Assembly (NCBI GenBank): GCA_937975745.1 | Contig: CALJUK010000888.1 | Span: forward strand, 1-5,416 | Source of the DNA: an uncultured Planctomycetaceae bacterium | GTDB taxonomy: Bacteria; Planctomycetota; Planctomycetia; Planctomycetales; Planctomycetaceae | Length of the DNA stretch: 5,416 nt | Direction of reading: 5' to 3' | In this document: piece by piece, positions 1 to 5,416 of the stretch | How the letters are laid out: the number at the start of each line of letters is the position of its first letter | Numbering within the stretch: the first letter of the stretch is position 1 | The notes under the pieces: model-generated | The model's input: the letters and a program-made list of their open reading frames with translations, nothing else | Databases searched by the model: none | What the model was told of the DNA's origin: nothing | Translations under genes and position numbers: made by a program

Positions 1-1
1 A

Positions 2-715
2 TTCGAGAAGCATGGCCAGCAGATTGCCTGCGTGATCCTGGAGCCCGTGGTGGGGAACATGGGCGTCGTCGTTCCCGATCAGGCATTCCTGCAGACAGCC
101 CGCGAACTCTGCACGAAGCACGGCGCGGTCCTGATCTTTGACGAAGTGATGACCGGCTTCCGACTGGCCTGGGGTGGCGCGCAGGAGCGATTCGGCATCA
201 CTCCCGATGTGACAACGTTGGGAAAAATCGTCGGCGGTGGCATGCCGGTCGGTGCCTACGGTGGCCGCCGCGACATTATGCAAACGATCGCTCCAGCTGG
301 TCCCGTTTATCAGGCCGGAACACTCTCGGGAAACCCGGTCGCCATGGCGTGTGGCCTCGCCACGCTGAAGCAACTGCAGAACTTGGCCCCCTACGAACGC
401 CTCGAGACGTTGACTGCAAGGCTTTGCGCTGGTCTCGCCGACGCAGCAGAACAGGCGGGCGTGCCGTACAGTGTGGCTCGCGTGGGAAGCATGTTCACCC
501 TATTCTTCAACCCGTCACCAGTGCGGAATTACAGCATTGCCGCCCAGAGTGACACCAAGCGGTTCGCACGCTACTTCCAGGGAATGCTCGACCGCAACGT
601 CTACCTGCCGTGCAGTCAGTTCGAGGCCAACTTCGTTTCGGCCATCCATACCGAATCGGACATCGACCGAACGATTGCCGCCGCAACCGAGGTTCTTCCC
701 TCGCTCGTCTCCTGA
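2..715 (+). CDS. hemL: Glutamate-1-semialdehyde 2,1-aminomutase, C-terminal part (5' truncated by window edge)
   Basis: This PLP enzyme converts glutamate-1-semialdehyde to 5-aminolevulinate, the last step of the C5 route to haem and other tetrapyrroles, in the cytoplasm. The frame is open from base 2, giving 237 residues; the family is usually about 430 long, so roughly the first 190 residues lie outside the window. Visible landmarks are EPVVGNMGVV near the start, LIFDEVMTGFR with the cofactor-binding Asp (codon 140-142), TTLGKIVGGGMPVGA with the Schiff-base lysine at codon 224-226, YQAGTLSGNP, and the C-terminal SQFEANFVSAIHTESDID block. The GTG at 32 lies inside a conserved strand and is not a start. 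Class III aminotransferases acting on sugars or amino acids share the fold, but the GKIVGGGMPVGA and SQFEA..FVS signatures point to HemL itself. It ends in a possible terminator and appears not to belong to the downstream polysaccharide operon. Confidence 0.95.
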   Translation, partial: FEKHGQQIACVILEPVVGNMGVVVPDQAFLQTARELCTKHGAVLIFDEVMTGFRLAWGGAQERFGITPDVTTLGKIVGGGMPVGAYGGRRDIMQTIAPAGPVYQAGTLSGNPVAMACGLATLKQLQNLAPYERLETLTARLCAGLADAAEQAGVPYSVARVGSMFTLFFNPSPVRNYSIAAQSDTKRFARYFQGMLDRNVYLPCSQFEANFVSAIHTESDIDRTIAAATEVLPSLVS

Positions 716-728
716 GACGGCATTTTTT
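706..728 (+). terminator. Candidate intrinsic terminator at the end of hemL
   Basis: Bases 706-711 (CGTCTC) and 714-719 (GAGACG) form a perfect inverted repeat around CT, and a run of six T follows at 723-728. The hemL stop codon TGA (713-715) sits inside the hairpin. With a two-base loop the innermost pair cannot form, so the practical stem is five pairs with a four-base loop, which is short for a strong terminator. The position directly at the gene end, with a T-run three bases after the stem, supports termination of hemL transcription here; this is inference. Confidence 0.4.
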
Positions 729-840
729 CCGAAGAATACGGCAACTCATACTGATGCCTTGTCGGGTGTGAGGTTCTGATTCTGCCGACCGGAGGAGTGA
801 GATCGTCTACAACGGTCATGCGAGCCTCTTCTCTGCTTCG

Positions 841-887
841 CTGTTCGCGAACAGCACACCTCGACCTCGAACTCCGAGCTAGAGTTC
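841..887. promoter_or_regulatory. Cluster of GTTC/GAAC inverted repeats, possible operator
   Basis: Bases 841-854 are a perfect 14-base palindrome (CTGTTCGCGAACAG). Fifteen bases later GAACTC (869-874) and GAGTTC (882-887) form a second perfect inverted repeat with a seven-base gap. Together they give four GTTC/GAAC half-sites within 47 bases, upstream of the polysaccharide genes. Dyads of this kind are typical of dimeric regulator sites. The spacing is not that of the classical LexA boxes (GAAC-N4-GTTC or GTTC-N7-GTTC). No regulator is encoded in the window, so the role is speculative; a chance occurrence is possible. Confidence 0.25.
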
Positions 888-987
888 AGCAGACGACCTC
901 GGCGTCGATCGACCGGCCATGTTCCACCCGGAGGTGGTTCCGCCGGCAAGTGATGTCCGGTCGTTCGATGCTTCGATGCGCGTGCAG

Positions 988-1013
988 CCCGTCGCGGCAA
1001 CGTTCCCGACGGG
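988..1013. repeat. Inverted repeat / hairpin in the intergenic region
   Basis: CCCGTCG (988-994) and CGACGGG (1007-1013) are perfect inverted copies separated by 12 bases, giving a seven-pair GC-rich stem. No T-run follows, so it does not look like an intrinsic terminator. The 8-base palindrome CTGCGCAG follows at 1018-1025. It could be part of a structured leader or a binding site, or it could be chance in GC-rich DNA. Confidence 0.3.
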
Positions 1014-1091
1014 TCCACTGCGCAGAGTATCCTTGAAGGCGACCGCCCCTCGTGACCTGTCCGGGGCATTGTGTCGCGTTTCGGAAAGATG

Positions 1092-1179
1092 TGAACCGCA
1101 CGAAATCCTGCGGAATTCGTGTCTGTGATCTCAAATCCGCACGCAACATGAACCGCTGGACGCAGCACTCGGAATTCGT
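1092..1179. repeat. Imperfect direct repeat just upstream of the polymerase start
   Basis: TGAACCGC followed by CGGAATTCGT occurs twice: 1092-1099 with 1111-1120, and 1149-1156 with 1170-1179. The two blocks are identical in each copy, in the same order, with gaps of 11 and 13 bases; copies begin 57 bases apart. The second copy ends five bases before the ATG at 1185. This might be a pair of regulator sites or the remnant of a short duplication. The sequence in the gaps is not conserved, which fits paired binding blocks somewhat better than a recent duplication. Confidence 0.4.
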
Positions 1180-1184
1180 ACAAG

Positions 1185-2717
1185 ATGACCACCCCGACAC
1201 CCGTAGCTGATCCGCCTGCCCCCTGGCCGGTTGAGCGACGGACCCAAGACAACTCGGCTACAAGTCGAAGCCGTTCGGCATCGATTCCTTCGGTCGCTGC
1301 GCCACGTGATGCCGTCAGAACGGCGCAGAGGAATGCGATCCGGCAGCACAACTCGCGATCCCCCAAGCCGGCAGCCGTGATTGCGCGGATGGAACAATCC
1401 GCCAGTTCGAGAGTGGCATTCACTTTTTTCCTGATGGTGACCGCAACGCTGTTTTTGCGACCAGCGGAAATCATTCCGCCCCTGGCGGGTCTGCCCATCT
1501 ACGAAGTGCTCATTCTGGCGACGGCCGGTCTGTCGTTTCAGAGCGTGATCCGTAAACTACGTTGGAACTCTCTGCGGATCAGCCCAATCACGATTTGCGT
1601 TTTGGGTCTGCTGGCGGCCACGGCTTTGTCGCACGCGTCACATGCCTACCTGTACGGCCTGCGCACCTCAACGATCTTCGTTGCCAAGACACTGGTGTCC
1701 TTTGTGCTGATGATTGCCGTCGTCGACACGCCCGATCGTCTTCGACGGTTCGCCTTAACAACCGCAGTCTGTTCGTCCGCCATGGTCGCTTTGTGCGTCG
1801 TCGACTACGTCGGCATTGTTGACTTTCCATTCATCCAGCACGTCGCGGACCGCGATGGTGTTCTGGCGACGGGAGAAGCCAACAAGGTCCTGCGGATGCG
1901 GGGGACGGGCATCTTCCAGGACCCGAATGACCTGGCCCTGCTGATTGTCGGCACGCTCATGCTGTGCGCTTACCTGCTCTCCAATTCAGCCCTTGGCGCG
2001 GTCCGCTTCGCCTGGCTGGGGCCGATCGCCATTCTGCTTTCGGGGCTGTTTTACACGCGGTCACGTGGTGGACTGTTGGCGTTCGCTGGGGCGATCTTCG
2101 CCTTGATCCTGGCCCGTTGTGGCAAGAAGGTCGCCATCGCCATTGGAGTCTGTGGTGTCCTGGCGATTCCCGCCGTCGCTGGCCGCCAGGGAGAGATTGA
2201 TCTCGAAAGCGGCACCGGTCATGAACGGCTGCTGCTGTGGCGGGAAGGCATCGTGGCCGTCATGTCTCCCGACCTGCTGTTCGGGATTGGACAAGGACTC
2301 TACGGAGACTTAGCTGGCCTGGTCGCCCACAACTCGTTCGTGCATGCCTACGTTGAACTCGGCCTGTTCGGCGGAACGCTGTTTTTTGGCTGTTTCTTCT
2401 TTGCCGGTTGGGCATTTTATCGCATGCGCCGAGATCGAATTCCGATCGTCGTTCCAGAATTAAAACGCTTCTTCCCCTACGCCTGCGCGATCGCAATGGG
2501 CTGGTGCGTCGGCATGTTGTCACTCTCACGCTGCTACGTCGTCCCCACGTACATGGTGATCGGGCTAATGGCCGTCTACGTCGAGATGCTCGGCAAACAG
2601 ACGACACCGCCCCGACCGTTGTTGACCTGGTCCCAGTCGAGCGTCACGCGTCTGACGGCGGCCAGTGGAATGTTCTTCGCCGCCATTGTCGTGTTTGTTC
2701 GAGTGATGGCTCGATAG
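1185..2717 (+). CDS. O-antigen polymerase/ligase family membrane protein (Wzy/WaaL-like, Wzy_C domain)
   Basis: Likely an inner-membrane glycan polymerase or ligase that joins lipid-linked sugar units, or transfers them to an acceptor, on the periplasmic side. The 510-residue frame has about a dozen hydrophobic segments between residues 77 and 508. Family landmarks are RPAEIIPPLAGLP (92-104), GTGIFQDPNDLALL (240-253), FYTRSRGGLLA (289-299), and AHNSFVHAYVELGLFGG (381-397), the Wzy_C-type loop with its conserved His after GIGQGLYG (367-374). The DPND form resembles O-antigen ligase-like proteins linked to exosortase or EPS loci. Polymerase and ligase cannot be separated by sequence alone. The start is uncertain: residues 1-68 are Ser/Arg/Pro/Ala-rich, low complexity and not membrane-like, and the first segment follows Met69 (ATG at 1389). 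Neither start has a strong ribosome binding site; GGAA at 1171-1174 is weak. An in-frame TGA at 1149 bounds the frame. The acyltransferase follows after 48 bases. Confidence 0.85.
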   Translation: MTTPTPVADPPAPWPVERRTQDNSATSRSRSASIPSVAAPRDAVRTAQRNAIRQHNSRSPKPAAVIARMEQSASSRVAFTFFLMVTATLFLRPAEIIPPLAGLPIYEVLILATAGLSFQSVIRKLRWNSLRISPITICVLGLLAATALSHASHAYLYGLRTSTIFVAKTLVSFVLMIAVVDTPDRLRRFALTTAVCSSAMVALCVVDYVGIVDFPFIQHVADRDGVLATGEANKVLRMRGTGIFQDPNDLALLIVGTLMLCAYLLSNSALGAVRFAWLGPIAILLSGLFYTRSRGGLLAFAGAIFALILARCGKKVAIAIGVCGVLAIPAVAGRQGEIDLESGTGHERLLLWREGIVAVMSPDLLFGIGQGLYGDLAGLVAHNSFVHAYVELGLFGGTLFFGCFFFAGWAFYRMRRDRIPIVVPELKRFFPYACAIAMGWCVGMLSLSRCYVVPTYMVIGLMAVYVEMLGKQTTPPRPLLTWSQSSVTRLTAASGMFFAAIVVFVRVMAR

Positions 2718-2765
2718 TCGAGCTCGGAATTTTGTTGCCAGACGTTTAGAAGCATTGGACCTGAG

Positions 2766-4160
2766 ATGGCTCCTTCGGTTGTATCCGTCGAACCAAATCA
2801 CACACCACCTGCCGACGGCCGGACCGCAGCCGATAGCAGATCGCGCGGTTCGGCTTCACGTCAACGAGTCGGGCAACGGACGCGGCTGCCGCCTGAGATC
2901 GCACGTCAAGCAACCGCCGTCCAGCTCCCACCGACCGTCATGGCACCGACGAAGCGGACTTGTTCTGTCCGCGTCCTGCGACATTCAGATCTGACCACTT
3001 CGTTCGTCAATGCGTGGGAACAACTGGAGCGAACGGCCTGGACACCGAACGCTTATCAGGCACCACAGTTTGTCCTGGCCGAACTCAAGCATCTCCTGCC
3101 CGATGCCCAGCCGTTGTTTCTGGCGGTCGTCACCAATGAATCGCAAGCGACGTCGTCCTCGGAAGGCCTCTGGGACGAAGCTGTTGACAGGCTGGTCGGA
3201 TTAACGATCGTTTCGCCCACGTGGGGCAATCGTGATTTGCCGTTACCTCATCTAGAGGCATTTCGATCGGACTATACGGCACTCGATGGGATCCTGCTGG
3301 ACATTGAGTATGCCGAGTCTGCCGCCGAAGCGTTGTTCGATTTCATTCAGAATTCCAGTTGGCATGGATTGGGCTTCGAGGTCACCCACGTCGGTAGCGA
3401 GCAGGCCAACCTGTTGCAGAAAGTGGCCGACCGACGGGGCATCGAGTGGTCCGAACAGTATCGCTGGCAGCGTGCCGTCATGCCCCGGTCGACGGCGCAA
3501 AACAATTACGAAATGACCGCGATCAGCAGGAATCGACATAAGAAACTATGTCGGAAGCAGCGTCGATTGAAGAGATGCGGCCGGTACGAGTTCCGGATCC
3601 ACCGCGAGCCAATCGACTGCATGCACGCAGCTGAGCACTTTCTCGAACTGGAAGCCATGGGTTGGAAAGGTGAAAACCGATCCGCAATGACCTGTGATCG
3701 CGATCGTCGTGACTTCTACCTGAAAATGGTCTTCGATTTCGCCCGCGCCGGGCGAATCTTCTTCACCGACATCGTCCTGAACGGGAAGGTCATCGCGATC
3801 TCGTGCAATCTGCTGTCCGAGGGGACGGCCTTTGCATTCAAGATTGGCTGGAATTCCAAGTTTGGAGTTTACTCTCCCGGCTTGTTGAACGCATTCGAGA
3901 AAACTCAGGCCATGAGTTCAGAGCTCTCCGATCTTTCACTCTTCGACAGTTCAGCGCAACCCGGCTCGTACCTGGAACAGATCTGGCCGGATCGCATCAG
4001 CTGCGCCAAGGGACAGTTCATCTGCAGTTCGATGGGGCGGGCGGCAGCATTCGCTGTGCGGCAAGCCCGCCGCTTAAAGCGGCAACTGAAGCCACTCCGC
4101 ACACACACCAATGCGAATTCACGGAGTCTTCCGTCACGTCAGCAGGAGCTTGACGCATGA
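2766..4160 (+). CDS. GNAT-family acyltransferase, FemAB/BioF2-like (Acetyltransf_6, CelD-type)
   Basis: Predicted cytoplasmic acyl- or aminoacyl-transferase of the kind found in exopolysaccharide and cellulose loci, probably modifying a glycan or its precursor; the substrate cannot be read from sequence. The protein is 464 residues. Residues 66-130 look like the usual N-terminal half (VRVLRHSDL, then the WEQLERTAW block near 84-92). The best-conserved part is about 254-375: SRNRHKKLCRKQRRLKR (254-270), a basic helix, then EHFLELEAMGWKGENRSAM (290-308), FYLKMVFDFARAGRIFF (317-333), the NGKVIAIS strand (339-346) and FKIGWNSKFGVYSPGLLNAF (358-377). No membrane segment is visible. The first 58 residues are Arg/Ser/Pro/Gln-rich and may be untranslated, with Met59 (ATG at 2940) as an alternative start; neither ATG has a clear ribosome binding site. 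It shares frame with the upstream polymerase gene, separated by its TAG at 2715, and its stop overlaps the flippase ATG, so the three probably form one operon. Confidence 0.8.
   Translation: MAPSVVSVEPNHTPPADGRTAADSRSRGSASRQRVGQRTRLPPEIARQATAVQLPPTVMAPTKRTCSVRVLRHSDLTTSFVNAWEQLERTAWTPNAYQAPQFVLAELKHLLPDAQPLFLAVVTNESQATSSSEGLWDEAVDRLVGLTIVSPTWGNRDLPLPHLEAFRSDYTALDGILLDIEYAESAAEALFDFIQNSSWHGLGFEVTHVGSEQANLLQKVADRRGIEWSEQYRWQRAVMPRSTAQNNYEMTAISRNRHKKLCRKQRRLKRCGRYEFRIHREPIDCMHAAEHFLELEAMGWKGENRSAMTCDRDRRDFYLKMVFDFARAGRIFFTDIVLNGKVIAISCNLLSEGTAFAFKIGWNSKFGVYSPGLLNAFEKTQAMSSELSDLSLFDSSAQPGSYLEQIWPDRISCAKGQFICSSMGRAAAFAVRQARRLKRQLKPLRTHTNANSRSLPSRQQELDA
4144..4148 (+). promoter_or_regulatory. Ribosome binding site of the flippase gene
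   Basis: AGGAG at 4144-4148 lies eight bases before the ATG at 4157, inside the end of the acyltransferase gene. It is the best Shine-Dalgarno match in front of any gene here and fixes the flippase start. With the ATGA overlap it suggests translational coupling. Confidence 0.7.
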
Positions 4161-5416
4161 GTCATCCACCTTCGGTTCGCACGAACATCATCTGGGGTTG
4201 GGCTGACCACGCCATCGGACTGTTCGTCGGACTGTTCATGATGCCGTTCGTTCTCCACACCTTGGGGGACGAGAGCTACGGCACGTGGCTCTTTATCAAT
4301 TCGATCGCTGGCTACTCGGGATTGCTGTATCTCGGGTTTGGACAGACGATCTGCCGATTTACGTCGACCTACCATACGCAGCAGGACTGGGACCGGCTGA
4401 ATCACGTCTCCAGCGTGGTCTTCGGGATCTACATGGTCACCGGAGCCATTGCCCTGGCCATCTCCGGTTTGCTGTCCTGGCTGGTCCCGAGTCTGGATTG
4501 CTTTTCGAGTATGCCGGCTGGAGAGATTCGACTGGTTGTCCTGCTGACCGGTCTGACAGTCGCGCTCTCTATCGTGGGGAGCGTTTTCGGCGGTATCTTG
4601 ATGGGGACACAGCGGTTCGACCAGTATCGGGGGATCTCCATTGCCTCGGCAATCATTCGGGTGGCCTTGGTCGTTCTGTTCCTCAAACACGAATCGGGCC
4701 TAGTCCGACTGGCTGTCGTGTTTACGATCGTGACGATTCTGGAGAATGCGGCCTACATCACGCTGGCCTACCGTGGAGTCCCAACGCTCAGGATCGATCT
4801 GCGGAGCGTGTTCAAGGAGGGAGTGGGCGAATACTTCCAATTCGGAATGCTCTCGTTCCTGAATACGATCGCCTCGCAGGTCCTGGCGGTAACCGACACA
4901 GTTATTATCGGAATCTACTTCGGTCCGTCGCACATTGTTCCCTTTTACATTGCACTCCGGTTGTCCCGCTTCGTCGGCCAGCCAATTAATCAAATCGCTG
5001 GAGTCTTCATGCCACGGGCGGGAGAACTCCACACGCAGAACAACACCAGACAACTCAGGAAGCTGCTCGCCCTCGGTGTCGGTGTTTCGTTCCTGATGAC
5101 CGCCGGTGTCCTTATCGGAGCCGCCTGGTTCGGTGAGACCGTCATCAAAACGTGGGTCGGCCCGGGCTACGAACTGAGCCACACGCTGCTGTTGATTCTG
5201 CTGTTCGCCCAACTGGTCGTCATCCCAACACAGGTCATCCGCTCAGTCTTGTATGGCGTCGGAAACGTTCGTCTGCCGGCAATGTTGTACCTGACCGAGG
5301 CCATCTGCAACGTCGTCCTGACGCTGCTGCTCATCAAGCCCTTCGGCCTGATTGGTGTGGTCACGGCAACGGTGATTCCAGTCTTCTTGATCGAGTTGTT
5401 TATTCTGGCCCGCTAT
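4157..5416 (+). CDS. Wzx-like polysaccharide flippase (MOP/MATE superfamily), 3' truncated by window edge
   Basis: Likely an inner-membrane transporter that flips undecaprenyl-linked oligosaccharide units to the periplasmic face. The frame from ATG 4157 is open for 420 codons to the last base, with no stop, so the C-terminus lies beyond the window; family members are usually about 420-500 residues. About twelve hydrophobic segments are visible (roughly residues 11-35, 42-62, 86-110, 125-150, 160-177, 183-205, 228-256, 263-285, 304-325, 342-364, 375-393, 397-417). Wzx-like features include LGDESYGTWLFINSIAGYSG (36-55), LGFGQTICRF (59-68), TDTVIIGIYFG (246-256), FMPRAGEL (284-291) and TWVGPGY (332-338). 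The start is supported by AGGAG eight bases upstream, and the ATG overlaps the acyltransferase stop as ATGA. Minus-strand frames opposite this gene are shadows. MurJ-type lipid II flippases share the fold, but the polysaccharide neighbours favour Wzx. Confidence 0.88.
   Translation, partial: MSHPPSVRTNIIWGWADHAIGLFVGLFMMPFVLHTLGDESYGTWLFINSIAGYSGLLYLGFGQTICRFTSTYHTQQDWDRLNHVSSVVFGIYMVTGAIALAISGLLSWLVPSLDCFSSMPAGEIRLVVLLTGLTVALSIVGSVFGGILMGTQRFDQYRGISIASAIIRVALVVLFLKHESGLVRLAVVFTIVTILENAAYITLAYRGVPTLRIDLRSVFKEGVGEYFQFGMLSFLNTIASQVLAVTDTVIIGIYFGPSHIVPFYIALRLSRFVGQPINQIAGVFMPRAGELHTQNNTRQLRKLLALGVGVSFLMTAGVLIGAAWFGETVIKTWVGPGYELSHTLLLILLFAQLVVIPTQVIRSVLYGVGNVRLPAMLYLTEAICNVVLTLLLIKPFGLIGVVTATVIPVFLIELFILARY

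Larger units (their letters stand above)
716..1184. other. Intergenic region without a credible gene; contains inverted and direct repeats
   Basis: About 470 bases between hemL and the polymerase gene. Short open frames exist on both strands, but their translations are rich in Arg, Ser, Cys and Pro and show no recognisable domain or good ribosome binding site. No tRNA or rRNA is evident. The stretch does hold a 14-base perfect palindrome (841-854), an inverted repeat (869-887), two small hairpins (924-937 and 988-1013), an 8-base palindrome (1018-1025), a tandem 8-mer TTCGATGC twice (964-979), and an imperfect direct repeat (1092-1179). I found no convincing -35/-10 promoter pair. It probably carries the promoter and 5' leader of the polysaccharide operon. 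If the polymerase starts at 1389 rather than 1185, the non-coding stretch would extend to about 670 bases. Confidence 0.6.

Noticed and set aside
2..715. The aminotransferase as a sugar-modifying enzyme of the polysaccharide locus
   Set aside because: The HemL-specific motifs across the visible part and the likely terminator at its end favour a housekeeping tetrapyrrole gene outside the operon.
725..752. Possible promoter TTTTCC / CATACT with 16-base spacing after hemL
   Set aside because: The -35 element matches the consensus poorly and the T-run is better explained by the hemL terminator.
964..979. Tandem duplication of TTCGATGC
   Set aside because: Only two copies of eight bases with no further units; not evidence of a functional repeat array.
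746..1498. 250-codon open frame on the minus strand across the intergenic region and the polymerase start
   Set aside because: Its translation is Arg/Cys/Ser-rich with no recognisable domain, it has no good ribosome binding site, and it overlaps the first membrane segments of the polymerase. It looks like a chance frame in GC-rich DNA.
4070..4082. Near-palindrome CCGCTT-A-AAGCGG
   Set aside because: It is inside the acyltransferase coding region, has no T-run and no room for a stable loop; most likely chance.
4285..4989. 234-codon plus-strand frame inside the flippase gene
   Set aside because: It lies in a different frame from the flippase, whose membrane segments and Wzx-like motifs continue through this whole stretch; the alternative translation has no domain.
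4139..5212. Two long minus-strand open frames (183 and 170 codons) opposite the flippase
   Set aside because: They are antisense shadows of a well-supported membrane protein gene; their products are highly polar (Asp/Arg/Gln-rich), as expected from reading hydrophobic codons backwards.

Overview
This window is GC-rich and every convincing gene lies on the plus strand. It holds the 3' end of a glutamate-1-semialdehyde aminomutase gene (hemL), an intergenic stretch of about 470 bases, and then three tightly spaced genes typical of a cell-surface or exported polysaccharide locus. These are an O-antigen polymerase/ligase-type membrane protein, a FemAB-like (BioF2/CelD-type) GNAT acyltransferase, and a Wzx-type flippase that runs off the right edge. 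The organism is a bacterium. Protein style, the Arg/Ser/Pro-rich N-terminal leaders and mostly weak ribosome binding sites would fit a planctomycete or similar environmental Gram-negative lineage, but that is a low-confidence inference because no rRNA or other marker is present.

Layout: 2-715 hemL (5' truncated, PLP lysine present). 706-728 is a candidate intrinsic terminator overlapping the hemL stop codon. 716-1184 has no credible gene but contains several short perfect inverted repeats and one imperfect direct repeat just before the next gene. 1185-2717 is the polymerase/ligase. 2766-4160 is the acyltransferase, in the same reading frame as the polymerase and separated from it by a single TAG. 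4157-5416 is the flippase, which overlaps the acyltransferase stop as ATGA and has a good AGGAG ribosome binding site; it is open for 420 codons with no stop before the window ends.

How the genes work together (inference from family knowledge): the flippase would move lipid-linked glycan repeat units across the inner membrane, the Wzy/WaaL-like protein would polymerise them or transfer them to an acceptor on the periplasmic face, and the acyltransferase would modify the glycan or a precursor. No glycosyltransferase is in the window; these would be expected further right. hemL is a tetrapyrrole-biosynthesis housekeeping gene and is probably a separate unit that marks the left border of the locus.

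Nothing here is convincingly a new system. The most useful second looks are the single in-frame TAG between polymerase and acyltransferase, the two similar low-complexity N-terminal leaders with uncertain starts, and the repeat-rich intergenic region.
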